Below, in pieces: positions 17,422-27,957 of a DNA stretch of 64,000 bases. Source of the stretch: Serinicoccus chungangensis (lineage in GTDB: Bacteria > Actinomycetota > Actinomycetes > Actinomycetales > Dermatophilaceae). Made by a program: the position numbers and the translations under genes. Each line of letters begins with the position of its first letter. Position 1 is the stretch's first letter. The notes under the pieces were generated by a model. It made no database searches and was not told the DNA's origin. It saw nothing but the letters and a program-made list of their open reading frames with translations. The stretch spans positions 3,100,001-3,164,000 of the forward strand of contig NZ_CP040887.1 in NCBI RefSeq assembly GCF_006337125.1, given 5' to 3'.

Positions 17422-18441
17422 TCAGACGCGGACGAGCATCTTGCCGGTGTTGTCCCCGCGCAGGAGGCCGAGGAAGGCGTCGACCGCGTGCTCGATGCCG
17501 TCGACGACGGTCTCGCGCGACTCCAGCTGCCCCGCGGACAGCCACCCGGCGGCCCGTGCGGCGTACTCGCCCGCCAGGTCCTGGTGGTCGGCGACCAGGA
17601 AGCCGGTCATCGTGCCCCGCACCTGGATGAGCCGGGCGAGGTTGCGCGGCCCCGGGGCGGGCTCGGTGTCGTTGTAGCCCGAGATCGCGCCGCAGATGGC
17701 GATCCGCCCGCCCTGGCGCAGGGCCCCCACCGCGGCCTCCAGGTGGTCGCCCCCGACGTTGTCGAAGTAGACGTCGATCCCGTCGGGCGCGTGCTCGGCG
17801 AGCTGCGCGGCCACGTCGCCGTCCTTGTAGGTGAAGGCGGCGTCGAAGCCGAGGTCGTCGACCAGGTGGTCCACCTTCTCCTGGGAGCCGGCGCTCCCGA
17901 TGACCCGGCCGGCGCCGAGGGACCTGGCGATCTGGCCGGCCACGCTCCCGACGGCACCGGCGGCCCCGGAGACGAAGACGATGTCCCCCTCGCGCAGCTG
18001 CGCCACCCGCGTCAGCCCGGCGTAGGCGGTGAGCCCGGTCATCCCGAGCACCCCGAGGTAGGCCGAGGCGGGCGCCGCCCCGGTGTCGACGACGCGCGCC
18101 GCCGCGGCGTCCACGACCGCCTCCTCGCGCCAGCCGAGCTGGTGCAGCACGTGGTCCCCCACGGCATACCCGTCGGCGCGGGACTCCTGGACGACGCCGA
18201 CGGCGCCGCCCTCCATCGCCCGGCCCAGCTGGAAGGGCGGGACGTAGGACCGCGTGTCGTTCATCCGGCCGCGCATGTAGGGGTCGACCGACAGCAGCTC
18301 GTTGCGGACCCGGATCTGCCCGTCGCCGAGCTCGGGCAGCTCGCTGGTGGCGAGCTCGAAGTCGGACGGCTCGGGCCAGCCGTGCGGGCGGGCGACGAGG
18401 CGGACCTCGCGGGCGGGACGGGGCTGGTCGGTAGGGGTCAC
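17422..18441 (-). CDS. NADP-dependent medium-chain oxidoreductase (CurA/YncB type)
   Basis: The 339-residue protein belongs to the zinc-free medium-chain dehydrogenases that reduce alkenals and enones with NADPH (leukotriene B4 12-hydroxydehydrogenase/CurA group). The N-terminal domain has LLSVDPYMRGRMND, a hallmark of the group; the Rossmann part has VFVSGAAGAVGSVAGQIARSLG, with GSAGSQEKVDHLV following the second strand, and DVYFDNVGGDHLEAA. The C-terminal GKMLVRV is typical. GTG 18441 has GGAGG nine bases upstream. Gene neighbours give no pathway link. It is divergent from glgP with about 105 bases between. Confidence 0.9.
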   Translation of the reverse strand: MTPTDQPRPAREVRLVARPHGWPEPSDFELATSELPELGDGQIRVRNELLSVDPYMRGRMNDTRSYVPPFQLGRAMEGGAVGVVQESRADGYAVGDHVLHQLGWREEAVVDAAAARVVDTGAAPASAYLGVLGMTGLTAYAGLTRVAQLREGDIVFVSGAAGAVGSVAGQIARSLGAGRVIGSAGSQEKVDHLVDDLGFDAAFTYKDGDVAAQLAEHAPDGIDVYFDNVGGDHLEAAVGALRQGGRIAICGAISGYNDTEPAPGPRNLARLIQVRGTMTGFLVADHQDLAGEYAARAAGWLSAGQLESRETVVDGIEHAVDAFLGLLRGDNTGKMLVRV

Positions 18442-18532
18442 GGGTGGGTACCTCCGGTGCAGGGGTCGTCGTGCGGTGTCCTGCGGGCAACGCCGACGTG
18501 GCGCGAGGTATGCCGTGGCGTCACCTAGGCCC

Positions 18533-18538
18533 TACTCT
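18533..18538 (+). promoter_or_regulatory. -10 box TACTCT of the glycogen phosphorylase gene
   Basis: TACTCT ends eight bases before GTG 18547, and no Shine-Dalgarno lies between; a leaderless start is predicted. Confidence 0.45.
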
Positions 18539-18546
18539 TACGACTC

Positions 18547-21096
<2,550 letters not shown>

Positions 21097-21125
21097 CATC
21101 GCCGCACGGCGAGCAGCACCACACC

Positions 21126-21139
21126 CCTGCCGGGGCAGG
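21126..21139 (+). terminator. Short CCTGCC/GGCAGG hairpin after glgP
   Basis: A six-base stem with a two-base loop lies 30 bases after the glgP stop. It is small and also overlaps the upstream region of the next gene, so termination is only possible. Confidence 0.3.
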
Positions 21140-21181
21140 CCTACCCGTAGCGGACGCGGGCTGAGTCCTGTTGCCGTCGTC

Positions 21182-22492
21182 GTGGCGGCGTCCGCGGCGC
21201 TGGTCGCCGGCGCGTGCAGCGACCGGGCCCCCGCCCCGGGGACCCCCGACGCGCAGCAGAGCAGCGCCGCGCCGGAGGGCTCGGCGACGACGGCACCGGG
21301 CACCTCCGCGCCGGAGGACCAGTCGGGTTCCGCACCCGCGTCGACGGGGCCGGGCGAGGACGCCGCCGCGAGCTCCTCCGACGAGCCGGTGGCCGCGCCG
21401 ACCCCGAGCGACCCCGCGCCGGGGTCCTGCGAGGCCCTCGCGCAGGACCTCACGACGGCCGAGCAGGTGGGGCAGCTCTTCATGCTGGGCGTGAGCACGG
21501 AGTCGGGCGTGACCCCGCAGGTCGCCGAGGTGCTGGCCAGCACGGGGACGGGCCACGCCCTGCTGCTGGGTGACACGCAGGCCGGCGTCGACGGGGTGCG
21601 CGCCCTCACCGACGCCCTGCGCGCCGTGGACGACCAGCCGGACGGGGTGGACCTGCTCGTGGCCGTCGACCAGGAGGGCGGCCAGGTGCAGCGCCTGCGG
21701 GGCCCCGGCTTCGAGCGGATGCCGTCGGCCGTGCAGCAGGCCCGGCTGCCCGTGGACGAGCTGTCCCGCCGGGCCGAGGTGTGGGGCGGGCAGCTGCGGG
21801 CCGCCGGGGTCGACCTGGACCTCGCGCCGGTCGCGGGAGTGGTGCCGCCGGAGTTCCACGGTCGCAACGAGCCGGTCGGGGTGCTGGGCCGGCAGTACGG
21901 CCCGGACGCCCGGACCGTGGTGCCCCCGGCCTCGGCCTTCGTCGCGGGCATGGAACGGGCCGGGGTGGGCACGAGCGTGAAGCACTTCCCCGGGCTGGGG
22001 CGGGTCGAGGGCAACACCGACCTCGCGGCCGGCGTCGTCGACGTCGACACCAGCCGCGACGACCCCGAGCTGTCGGCGTTCGCCGAGGTCGTGGACGCCG
22101 GCGCCTCCTCGGTCATGGTGGCCACCGCGGTCTACGACCGGATCGACCCCGGCGTCCCGGCGGCCTTCTCCCCCGTGGTCGTCGAGGAGATGCTGCGCGG
22201 TGACCTGGGCTACGACGGGGTGGTGGTCTCGGACGACCTGGGCGTCGCGGCACAGGTGCAGGCGGTCCCGCCCGGTGAGCGCGCCACCCGCTTCCTGCAC
22301 GCCGGCGGTGACGTCGTCATCAACGGCGACCCCGCGATCCATACCGCCATGGTCGAGGCCACCCTGGCCCTGGTCGAGCAGGACCCCGCCGTCGCCGCGT
22401 CGGTCGAGACGAAGGCGGCGCGGGTGCTGGCCCTCAAGGCCACCCTCGGCGACGGCGGCGGTCTCGCCGACTGCGACCCCTCCGGCCGCTGA
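21182..22492 (+). CDS. Glycoside hydrolase family 3 lipoprotein, NagZ-like
   Basis: The product matches beta-N-acetylhexosaminidase of the NagZ group, which trims N-acetylglucosamine from muropeptides, here outside the membrane. A hydrophobic segment ends in LVAGAC, giving a lipoprotein Cys, then about 75 residues of Ala/Ser/Pro/Glu linker, then the GH3 TIM barrel (about 85-420) with VAVDQEGGQVQRL, KHFPGLGRVEGNTD (conserved KHFPG loop) and GVVVSDDLG. No second GH3 domain follows. GTG 21182 gives an unusually short signal peptide, so the true start may lie upstream in frame, for example CTG 21161; no good start signal is visible. It follows glgP by about 85 bases. Confidence 0.82.
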   Translation: MAASAALVAGACSDRAPAPGTPDAQQSSAAPEGSATTAPGTSAPEDQSGSAPASTGPGEDAAASSSDEPVAAPTPSDPAPGSCEALAQDLTTAEQVGQLFMLGVSTESGVTPQVAEVLASTGTGHALLLGDTQAGVDGVRALTDALRAVDDQPDGVDLLVAVDQEGGQVQRLRGPGFERMPSAVQQARLPVDELSRRAEVWGGQLRAAGVDLDLAPVAGVVPPEFHGRNEPVGVLGRQYGPDARTVVPPASAFVAGMERAGVGTSVKHFPGLGRVEGNTDLAAGVVDVDTSRDDPELSAFAEVVDAGASSVMVATAVYDRIDPGVPAAFSPVVVEEMLRGDLGYDGVVVSDDLGVAAQVQAVPPGERATRFLHAGGDVVINGDPAIHTAMVEATLALVEQDPAVAASVETKAARVLALKATLGDGGGLADCDPSGR

Positions 22493-22500
22493 CCCTGCCC

Positions 22501-22530
22501 CGTCCGGTGGGCACCGACGCACGTCCGGTG
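22501..22530. repeat. Two diverged copies of the CGTCCGGTG intergenic repeat (locus A)
   Basis: CGTCCGGTG occurs at 22501-22509 and 22522-22530, a 21-base period, just after the GH3 gene stop. The same core at 22-base period occurs at 34995-35055, 35992-36118 and, inverted, 57301-57331. Confidence 0.5.
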
Positions 22531-22557
22531 CGGCGAGGCGGGGCCCGGGAGCGGGCA

Positions 22558-22563
22558 TAGGGT
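22558..22563 (+). promoter_or_regulatory. -10 box TAGGGT of the IclR-family gene
   Basis: TAGGGT ends seven bases before ATG 22571; a leaderless start is predicted. Confidence 0.55.
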
Positions 22564-22570
22564 CGGGAGC

Positions 22571-23335
22571 ATGGCCACCGGCAACGCCCCCGCCGCCGGG
22601 CACGCGCTGGCGATCCTCACCCTCCTCGCCCGGCACGCGACCCCGGTCGCGGCGGCGACCGTCGCCCGCGAGCTGGGGCTGCCGCGCTCCTCGACCTACC
22701 ACCTGCTCGCCGTCCTCGTCGAGCAGGGGTTCGCCGTGCACCTGCCCGAGGAGCAGCGCTACGGGCTGGGGGTCGCGGCCTTCGAGCTGGGGTCGGCCTA
22801 CACCCGGCAGGCGCCGCTGCAGCGCCTCGCTCGGCCGCGCCTGACCCGGCTCGCCGACGCCGCCGGCCACAACGCGCACCTCGCGGTGCTGCACGGCGCG
22901 GACGTGCTCTACGTCGTCGAGGAGCGGGTGGCCGGGCGGCCCTCGCTGGTCACCGAGGTCGGCGTGCGCCTCCCCGCGACGCTCACCGCCAGCGGCCTGG
23001 CGATCCTCGCCGCCCTCCCGCCGGCGCAGGTCCGCGCGCTCTACCCCTCCCGGGGGTCCTTCGTGCAGCGCCACGGCACCGGCCCGCGCGCGCTGCCCGA
23101 GCTGCGCCGTGAGCTCGCGGCGACCCGGGCCCGGGGGTATGCCGTGGAGGACGGCCTGGTCACCCCCGGTCTGGCGTCGGTCGCCTCGGCGGTGCTGGAC
23201 CACTCCGGCCACCCGGTCGCCGGGGTCGCGGTGACCTACCCGGCCCAGGACGACGTGGACGTCCCCGGCCTGGTCCGACAGGTCTGCGCCTGCACCCGCG
23301 AGCTCTCCGACCGCCTGGGCCACCGCGGCCCCTGA
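22571..23335 (+). CDS. IclR-family transcriptional regulator
   Basis: The 254-residue protein has an N-terminal winged helix-turn-helix (about 8-70: ALAILTLLARHATPVAAATV, then LPRSSTYHLLAVLVEQGF) and a C-terminal IclR effector domain (about 80-250), with LYVVEERVAGRPSLVTEVG, LPATLTASGLAILAALP, RGYAVEDGLVTPGLASVA and HPVAGVAVTYP. IclR proteins repress or activate catabolic genes in response to small acids. The target is unknown. It is upstream of the CNT-type transporter on the same strand (115 bases between), which is the nearest candidate target; some IclR proteins control histidine use in other bacteria, but nothing here links it to hut. Confidence 0.92.
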   Translation: MATGNAPAAGHALAILTLLARHATPVAAATVARELGLPRSSTYHLLAVLVEQGFAVHLPEEQRYGLGVAAFELGSAYTRQAPLQRLARPRLTRLADAAGHNAHLAVLHGADVLYVVEERVAGRPSLVTEVGVRLPATLTASGLAILAALPPAQVRALYPSRGSFVQRHGTGPRALPELRRELAATRARGYAVEDGLVTPGLASVASAVLDHSGHPVAGVAVTYPAQDDVDVPGLVRQVCACTRELSDRLGHRGP

Positions 23336-23404
23336 CGGCGGCGCCCGCCTCTCGGATCCCGGAGCACCGGCCCCGCCGCGTCGTCCCTGCCCCTCCGGGC
23401 GCGG

Positions 23405-23410
23405 TACGGT
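23405..23410 (+). promoter_or_regulatory. -10 box TACGGT of the CNT transporter gene
   Basis: TACGGT lies about 40 bases before ATG 23450, giving a short leader that contains a GCATACC motif copy and a GGGAGG ribosome site. Confidence 0.4.
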
Positions 23411-23449
23411 CGCCGCACACCTGCGACGACGCATACCGGGAGGTCCAGC

Positions 23450-24751
23450 ATGGATGTGCTCTGGGGCATCGGCGGCATGGCAGCGCTCATCGGGCTGGCC
23501 CTGCTGCTCTCGACGAACCGACGGGCGGTGCGGTGGCGCACCGTGCTGGCGGCGCTGACCATCCAGGTCGTCTTCGGTGTCCTCGTCCTCTACTGGTCCT
23601 GGGGGCAGCGCGCGCTGGAGCAGGTGTCGCTGGGCGTGCAGGCGGTCATCAACTCCGCCAACGCCGGCATCGAGTTCCTCTTCGGCCCGGTGCTGCCGCA
23701 GGGCGAGGACGCCGGCTCGGTCTTCGCCTTCCAGGTGCTGCCGGTCATCATCTTCTTCGCCTCGCTGACCGCGGTGCTCTACCACTTCAAGATCCTGCAG
23801 TTCGTCGTCGAGCGCCTGGGCTCGGCGCTCGGCTGGGCGCTGGGCACCCGCAAGGCCGAGTCGGTCAACGCGGCGGCCAACATCTTCGTCGGCCAGACCG
23901 AGGCACCCCTGGTCATCCGCCCCTACCTGCGCGGCCTGACGACGTCCGGGCTCTTCGCCGTCATGGTGGGTGGCCTGTCGACCGTGGCCGGGTCGGTGCT
24001 CGTCGGCTACTCCCTCCTCGGCGCGCCGCTGGAGTACCTCATCGCCGCCTCCTTCATGGCGGCACCCGGCGCGCTGCTCATGGCCAAGCTGGTGCTGCCG
24101 GAGGAGGCCGACGACGTGCCCCCGGAGGAGGAGGAGAACGACACGGACGCGACGACGGCCGGGGACGAGAGCGACGACGCGGGCGCGGCGGCGGCCGAGG
24201 ATGACGAGGACGACGACGAGCTCGAGGGGATGGAGTACCGCAACGTCATCGACGCCGCCGCCTCGGGCGCCGCGGACGGGCTCAAGCTCGCGCTCAACAT
24301 CGGCGCCATGCTGCTGGCGTTCATCTCTCTCATCGCCCTGGTCAACCTGCTCATCGGCACGGTCGGGGGGTGGTTCGGGCAGCCCGACATCACCTTCGAG
24401 CAGATCCTCGGCTACGTCTTCGCCCCGATCATGACCGTCATCGGGGTCCCGTGGAGCGAGGCCACCAGCGCCGGGAGCTTCGTCGGGCAGAAGGTCGTCG
24501 TCAACGAGTTCGTGGCCTTCTCCAACTTCGCGCCGGTCATCGACGAGTTCAGCCCCAAGACGGCGGCGATCGTCACCTTCGCCCTCACCGGTTTCGCCAA
24601 CCTCGGCTCGCTGGGCATCCTGCTCGGCGGGCTGGGCGGCCTCATCAAGGACCGTCGGCACGAGATCGCGCAGCTGGGCATCCGGGCCATCCTCGCCGCC
24701 ACCCTGGCCAACCTCATGAGCGCCGCGATCGCCGGCATCCTCATCGGCTAG
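23450..24751 (+). CDS. Concentrative nucleoside transporter (NupC/CNT family)
   Basis: The 433-residue membrane protein matches concentrative nucleoside transporters, which import nucleosides with protons or sodium. Family motifs are VFAFQVLPVIIFFASLTAVL, NIFVGQTEAPLVIRPYL (substrate-binding GQTEAP loop), ASFMAAPGALLMAK, VVVNEFVAFSNF (NEF motif) and the final TGFANLGSLGILLGGLG. It differs from standard members in a cytoplasmic-type loop at about 218-261 that is more than half Asp/Glu. ATG 23450 follows GGGAGG by seven bases. It follows the IclR gene and precedes mraY; salvage of nucleosides is the likely job. Confidence 0.93.
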   Translation: MDVLWGIGGMAALIGLALLLSTNRRAVRWRTVLAALTIQVVFGVLVLYWSWGQRALEQVSLGVQAVINSANAGIEFLFGPVLPQGEDAGSVFAFQVLPVIIFFASLTAVLYHFKILQFVVERLGSALGWALGTRKAESVNAAANIFVGQTEAPLVIRPYLRGLTTSGLFAVMVGGLSTVAGSVLVGYSLLGAPLEYLIAASFMAAPGALLMAKLVLPEEADDVPPEEEENDTDATTAGDESDDAGAAAAEDDEDDDELEGMEYRNVIDAAASGAADGLKLALNIGAMLLAFISLIALVNLLIGTVGGWFGQPDITFEQILGYVFAPIMTVIGVPWSEATSAGSFVGQKVVVNEFVAFSNFAPVIDEFSPKTAAIVTFALTGFANLGSLGILLGGLGGLIKDRRHEIAQLGIRAILAATLANLMSAAIAGILIG

Positions 24752-24826
24752 CGGTCCTCGACCGGGGACGTCGGCCGGCCCGGCGACGCGCGGCCCGACA
24801 CCCCGGCCGGGCGGTCGCCGCGGGTC

Positions 24827-24832
24827 TAGAGT
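24827..24832 (+). promoter_or_regulatory. -10 box TAGAGT upstream of mraY
   Basis: TAGAGT lies 60 bases before ATG 24893, followed by a leader with an AGGAAGGG ribosome site. This shows mraY has its own promoter. Confidence 0.45.
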
Positions 24833-24892
24833 GGTCCGGCTGGGTCGCCCACGGCCCGACCGGGCCGGCGGGAGCGGGCAGGAAGGGACTCG

Positions 24893-26005
24893 ATGGTCAA
24901 CGTCATGCTCGCCGGCGGGCTCGCGATGCTCGTCGCGCTCCTGTGCACGCCGCTGTTCATCCGCTTCCTCGTCCGGCGCAGCTACGGCCAGTTCATCCGG
25001 GACGACCTGACCCACCACCACGTCAAGCGGGGCAAGCCCACCATGGGCGGCGCCGTCATCATCGGGGCGGCCCTGCTGGGCTACTTCGGGTCGCACGCCG
25101 GCGTCCTGCTCCTCGACCTCACGGGGATGCTCGACGTCACCGCCACCCGCCTCTCGATCAACGCCCTGCTCGTGCTCTTCCTGCTGACCGGGCTGGGCGT
25201 CATCGGCTTCTTCGACGACTACACCAAGATCCGCAAGGAGCGCAGCCTCGGGCTCACCTCGGGCCAGAAGCTCGTCGGCCAGACCCTGGTGACGGTGGTC
25301 TTCGCGCTCGCCGCGCTGCTCGTCACCGACGAGGAGGGCCGCTCCCCGGCCTCGACCGCGATCTCCTTCGTCCGCGACACCCCGCTCGACCTCGCCTTCG
25401 CCGGCCCGCTCGTCGGGCTCGTCCTCTTCCTCCTGTGGTCGAACCTGCTCATCACCGGGGCGTCCAACGGGGTCAACATCACCGACGGCCTGGACGGTCT
25501 CGCGACCGGTGCCTCGACGATGGTCTTCGGCGCCTACGTCGTCATCGCGATGTGGCAGCACAACCAGGGCTGCGGCATCGCGCCGGGGTCCAACTGCTAC
25601 TCGATCAGCAACGCGCTGGACCTCGCGGTCGTCGCCGCCTCGATCTCCGGGGCCTGCGCCGGGTTCCTGTGGTGGAACGCCTCGCCCGCGGCCATCATCA
25701 TGGGCGACACCGGCTCGCTCTCCCTGGGTGCGGCCCTGGCCGGCATGGCCATCCTCACCCACACCCAGCTGCTCCTCGTGGTCCTCGGCGGGCTCTTCGT
25801 CATCATCACGGCCTCGGTGATCATCCAGGTCATCAGCTTCAAGACGACCGGACGGCGGGTCTTCCGCATGGCCCCGCTGCACCACCACTTCGAGCTGCTG
25901 GGGTGGGCGGAGATCACCATCGTCATCCGCTTCTGGATCATCGCCGGGATCTGCGTCGCCGCCGGGCTGGGGCTGTTCTACGCCGAGTGGGTCGTCACGC
26001 TCTGA
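24893..26005 (+). CDS. mraY: Phospho-N-acetylmuramoyl-pentapeptide transferase, stand-alone copy
   Basis: MraY transfers phospho-MurNAc-pentapeptide to undecaprenyl phosphate, forming lipid I at the inner membrane. The 370-residue protein has about ten helices and all diagnostic motifs: HHHVKRGKPTMGG, IGFFDDYTKI (Asp-Asp pair), NGVNITDGLDGLA, IIMGDTGSLSLG and RMAPLHHHFEL. Motifs are unbroken, so it looks functional. In most bacteria mraY lies in the division/cell-wall cluster between murF and murD; here neighbours are a nucleoside transporter and a quinone oxidoreductase, so this is either a relocated gene or a second copy. ATG 24893 has AGGAAGGG upstream and its own TAGAGT promoter. Confidence 0.94.
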   Translation: MVNVMLAGGLAMLVALLCTPLFIRFLVRRSYGQFIRDDLTHHHVKRGKPTMGGAVIIGAALLGYFGSHAGVLLLDLTGMLDVTATRLSINALLVLFLLTGLGVIGFFDDYTKIRKERSLGLTSGQKLVGQTLVTVVFALAALLVTDEEGRSPASTAISFVRDTPLDLAFAGPLVGLVLFLLWSNLLITGASNGVNITDGLDGLATGASTMVFGAYVVIAMWQHNQGCGIAPGSNCYSISNALDLAVVAASISGACAGFLWWNASPAAIIMGDTGSLSLGAALAGMAILTHTQLLLVVLGGLFVIITASVIIQVISFKTTGRRVFRMAPLHHHFELLGWAEITIVIRFWIIAGICVAAGLGLFYAEWVVTL

Positions 26006-26046
26006 GGCGCCGGGCGGCCCGTCCGACGACACGTCCTGCCGCCCGT

Positions 26047-26052
26047 TACGTT
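26047..26052 (+). promoter_or_regulatory. -10 box TACGTT of the quinone oxidoreductase gene
   Basis: TACGTT ends six bases before ATG 26059; a leaderless start is predicted. Confidence 0.5.
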
Positions 26053-26058
26053 GGGGCC

Positions 26059-27048
26059 ATGCGAGCGATCACGATCCCCGAGCCCGGTGAGGCCGACGCC
26101 CTGGTCCCCGCCGACGTCCCCACCCCCACCGCCGGCCCGGGCGAGGTGCTCGTCGACGTCGTCGCCGCCGGCGTCAACCGGGCGGACGTCATGCAGCGCA
26201 AGGGCGCCTACCCGCCCCCGCCCGGAGCCTCCGAGCTGCCCGGCCTCGAGGTCAGCGGCCGGATCGGCGCCCTCGGCGAGGGCACCGAGGACGCGGGCTG
26301 GTCGGTCGGCGACGAGGTGTGCGCCCTGCTCGCCGGCGGGGGGTATGCCGAGACCGTCGCCGTCCCGGTCGGCCAGCTGCTGCCGGTGCCCGACGGCATA
26401 CCGCTCGAGGACGCCGCCGCACTGCCCGAGGTGGCGTGCACGGTCTGGAGCAACCTGGTGATGGAGGCCGGGCTGGGCGAGGGCGAGACCGTGCTGCTGC
26501 ACGGCGGCTCGAGCGGCATCGGGACGATGGCCATCCAGGTGGCCAAGGCCCTCGGCGCCCACGTGGCGGTGACCGCCGGGTCGGCGGACAAGCTCGCGGC
26601 CTGTCGCGATCTCGGCGCCGACGTCCTGGTCAACTACCGCGAGCAGGACTTCGTCGAGGAGGTCAAGGCCGCGACCGACGGCCGGGGTGCCGACGTCATC
26701 CTCGACGTGGTGGGCGCGAAGTACCTCGCGGACAACGTCCGTGCCCTCGCCCGGGACGGGCGCCTCGTGGTCATCGGCCTGCTCGGTGGCCGGACCGGCG
26801 AGCTCGACCTGGGCGCCCTCCTGGCCAAGCGCGGCCGCGTCCAGGCCACCTCGCTGCGCTCCCGGTCGCTCGAGGACAAGGCCGAGATCGTGGCCGCCGT
26901 GCGCGAGCACGTGTGGCCCTGGGTCGCCCAGGGCCGCGTGCGCCCGCTCGTCCAGTCCCGCCACCCGCTGGAGGAGGCCGCCGCCGCCCACCGCGAGATG
27001 GAGGCCAGCCAGCACATCGGCAAGATCCTGCTCACCGTCGCGGGCTGA
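26059..27048 (+). CDS. NAD(P)H quinone oxidoreductase, PIG3/TP53I3-like
   Basis: The 329-residue protein is a zinc-free medium-chain reductase of the PIG3 (tumour protein p53-inducible 3) group, which reduces quinones with NADPH. Motifs include VAAGVNRADVMQRKGAYPPP and LPGLEVSGRI in the catalytic domain, ALPEVACTVWSNLVMEAGL, and the Rossmann HGGSSGIGTMAIQVAKALG near residue 150. The C-terminus QHIGKILLTV is typical. ATG 26059 is six bases behind TACGTT. It follows mraY by 53 bases but has its own promoter. After its stop comes a 227-base gap containing a 19-bp tandem array and the convergent Nudix gene. Confidence 0.92.
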   Translation: MRAITIPEPGEADALVPADVPTPTAGPGEVLVDVVAAGVNRADVMQRKGAYPPPPGASELPGLEVSGRIGALGEGTEDAGWSVGDEVCALLAGGGYAETVAVPVGQLLPVPDGIPLEDAAALPEVACTVWSNLVMEAGLGEGETVLLHGGSSGIGTMAIQVAKALGAHVAVTAGSADKLAACRDLGADVLVNYREQDFVEEVKAATDGRGADVILDVVGAKYLADNVRALARDGRLVVIGLLGGRTGELDLGALLAKRGRVQATSLRSRSLEDKAEIVAAVREHVWPWVAQGRVRPLVQSRHPLEEAAAAHREMEASQHIGKILLTVAG

Positions 27049-27088
27049 GGGCCGGGGACCTCGAGCGGGCCGGGCATACCGGGCCCTG

Positions 27089-27203
27089 ACCTGGGCACCC
27101 GCAACGGAGCCTGTGCACGGATAGGCAACCTGTACACCGGTATGCAGCCGGTGCACCGGAACGGAACCTGTGCACGGGTGTGCAGCCGGTGCGCAGGGTC
27201 TTC
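27089..27203. repeat. Degenerate 19-bp tandem repeat array (about six units)
   Basis: Units begin at 27089 (20 bases), 27109, 27128, 27147, 27166 and 27185 (19 bases each). The consensus is RCCKGTGCACSGG followed by six variable bases; unit 4 of the series contains the perfect palindrome CCGGTGCACCGG. The array fills the gap between two convergent genes. Nineteen is not a multiple of three, and no frame is kept, so it is non-coding. Confidence 0.7.
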
Positions 27204-27275
27204 CCTCCGTCTCGGCTGCAGAAGCGTGCACAGCCACCCCTCACGGCGAGCGGGGTCGCGCTGCCCCAGCCGGGC

Positions 27276-27788
27276 CTACTCCTGCGCGTCGAGCAGCCGC
27301 CCCGGCCGCGCCGGCATACCCGCCCGGTCCAGGGCGGCGAGGATGCCCCGGGTGTCCCGGTCGGCCGCGCCCAGCTCGCTGCGCCGGGTCCACCGGGCCT
27401 TGCGGGCCTCGGTGGCCAGGTCGAGGTCGGGGCGCTCGTCGAGGAGGACCCGGAAGACGACGTCCACCCCCTGCTCCAGCGCGTCGACCCGCACGGTCAC
27501 CGGGTCGCCGGGGTCGATGTCGAGCCCGACCTCCTCGGCCACCTCGCGCCGCACCGCGTCGGCCGGCTCCTCGCCCCGCCCGAGCAGCCCGCCCGGCAGG
27601 CTCCACCCGCGGCGGTGCGGCTGCCACAGCACGAGGATCTCCCCGCCGTGCTCGACGACGCAGACCGCCCCGACCGTGTAGCTGGGCGCGACCGTCCGCA
27701 CGGCGAGCCGCTTGAGCGGCCCGGGCGTGACCCGGAAGCCGACCAGCGCGGCCGTGCTCAGCTTGCGTCGCAAGGTCGAGAGGTCCAT
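27276..27788 (-). CDS. Nudix hydrolase
   Basis: This 170-residue protein has one Nudix domain (about 40-150). The Nudix box is complete as G-x5-E-x7-REVAEEVG, preceded by RGWSLPGGLLGRGEEP. Nudix enzymes cleave nucleoside diphosphates linked to another moiety; the sequence does not show which. The first 40 residues (DLSTLRRKLSTAALVGFRV and onward) form a basic, amphipathic leader. ATG 27788 was chosen as the first in-frame start of the conserved part; frames upstream run through a strong hairpin region and are not credible. It is convergent with the quinone oxidoreductase gene. Confidence 0.88.
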   Translation of the reverse strand: MDLSTLRRKLSTAALVGFRVTPGPLKRLAVRTVAPSYTVGAVCVVEHGGEILVLWQPHRRGWSLPGGLLGRGEEPADAVRREVAEEVGLDIDPGDPVTVRVDALEQGVDVVFRVLLDERPDLDLATEARKARWTRRSELGAADRDTRGILAALDRAGMPARPGRLLDAQE

Positions 27789-27854
27789 CCGGTCAGCCAA
27801 CCACACGGCCGCCCGCCCGCCGTTCTGGACCTCGGTTCCTGGGGAGCACGGCCA

Positions 27855-27926
27855 CCCACCTGCCGTTCTGGACATGGCGTTCTGGGACCCGTTCCCCAGA
27901 AAGCTATGTCCAGAAGGGCAGGCGGG
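27855..27926. terminator. Nested 23-bp hairpin downstream of the FAD dehydrogenase gene
   Basis: Arms 27855-27877 and 27904-27926 match with three mismatches (core TTCTGGACAT/ATGTCCAGAA). Inside lies a second perfect stem TTCTGGG (27880-27886)/CCCAGAA (27895-27901). A diverged direct copy of the left arm occurs about 40 bases upstream (27819-27850). It follows the FAD gene stop on the minus strand by about 30 bases, so termination is the simplest role. Confidence 0.55.
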
Positions 27927-27957
27927 ACCATGACGTCCTCCCCGCGACGTGCCGGCG

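Noticed and set aside
22571..23335. IclR protein as the hut regulator
   Set aside because: It is about 7 kb from the hut genes with other operons between, and no shared operator was seen; the adjacent CNT gene is an equally good target.
27049..27275. Small coding gene across the 19-bp array
   Set aside because: A 19-base period cannot keep a frame, no ribosome site or conserved protein is visible, and both flanking genes end here.
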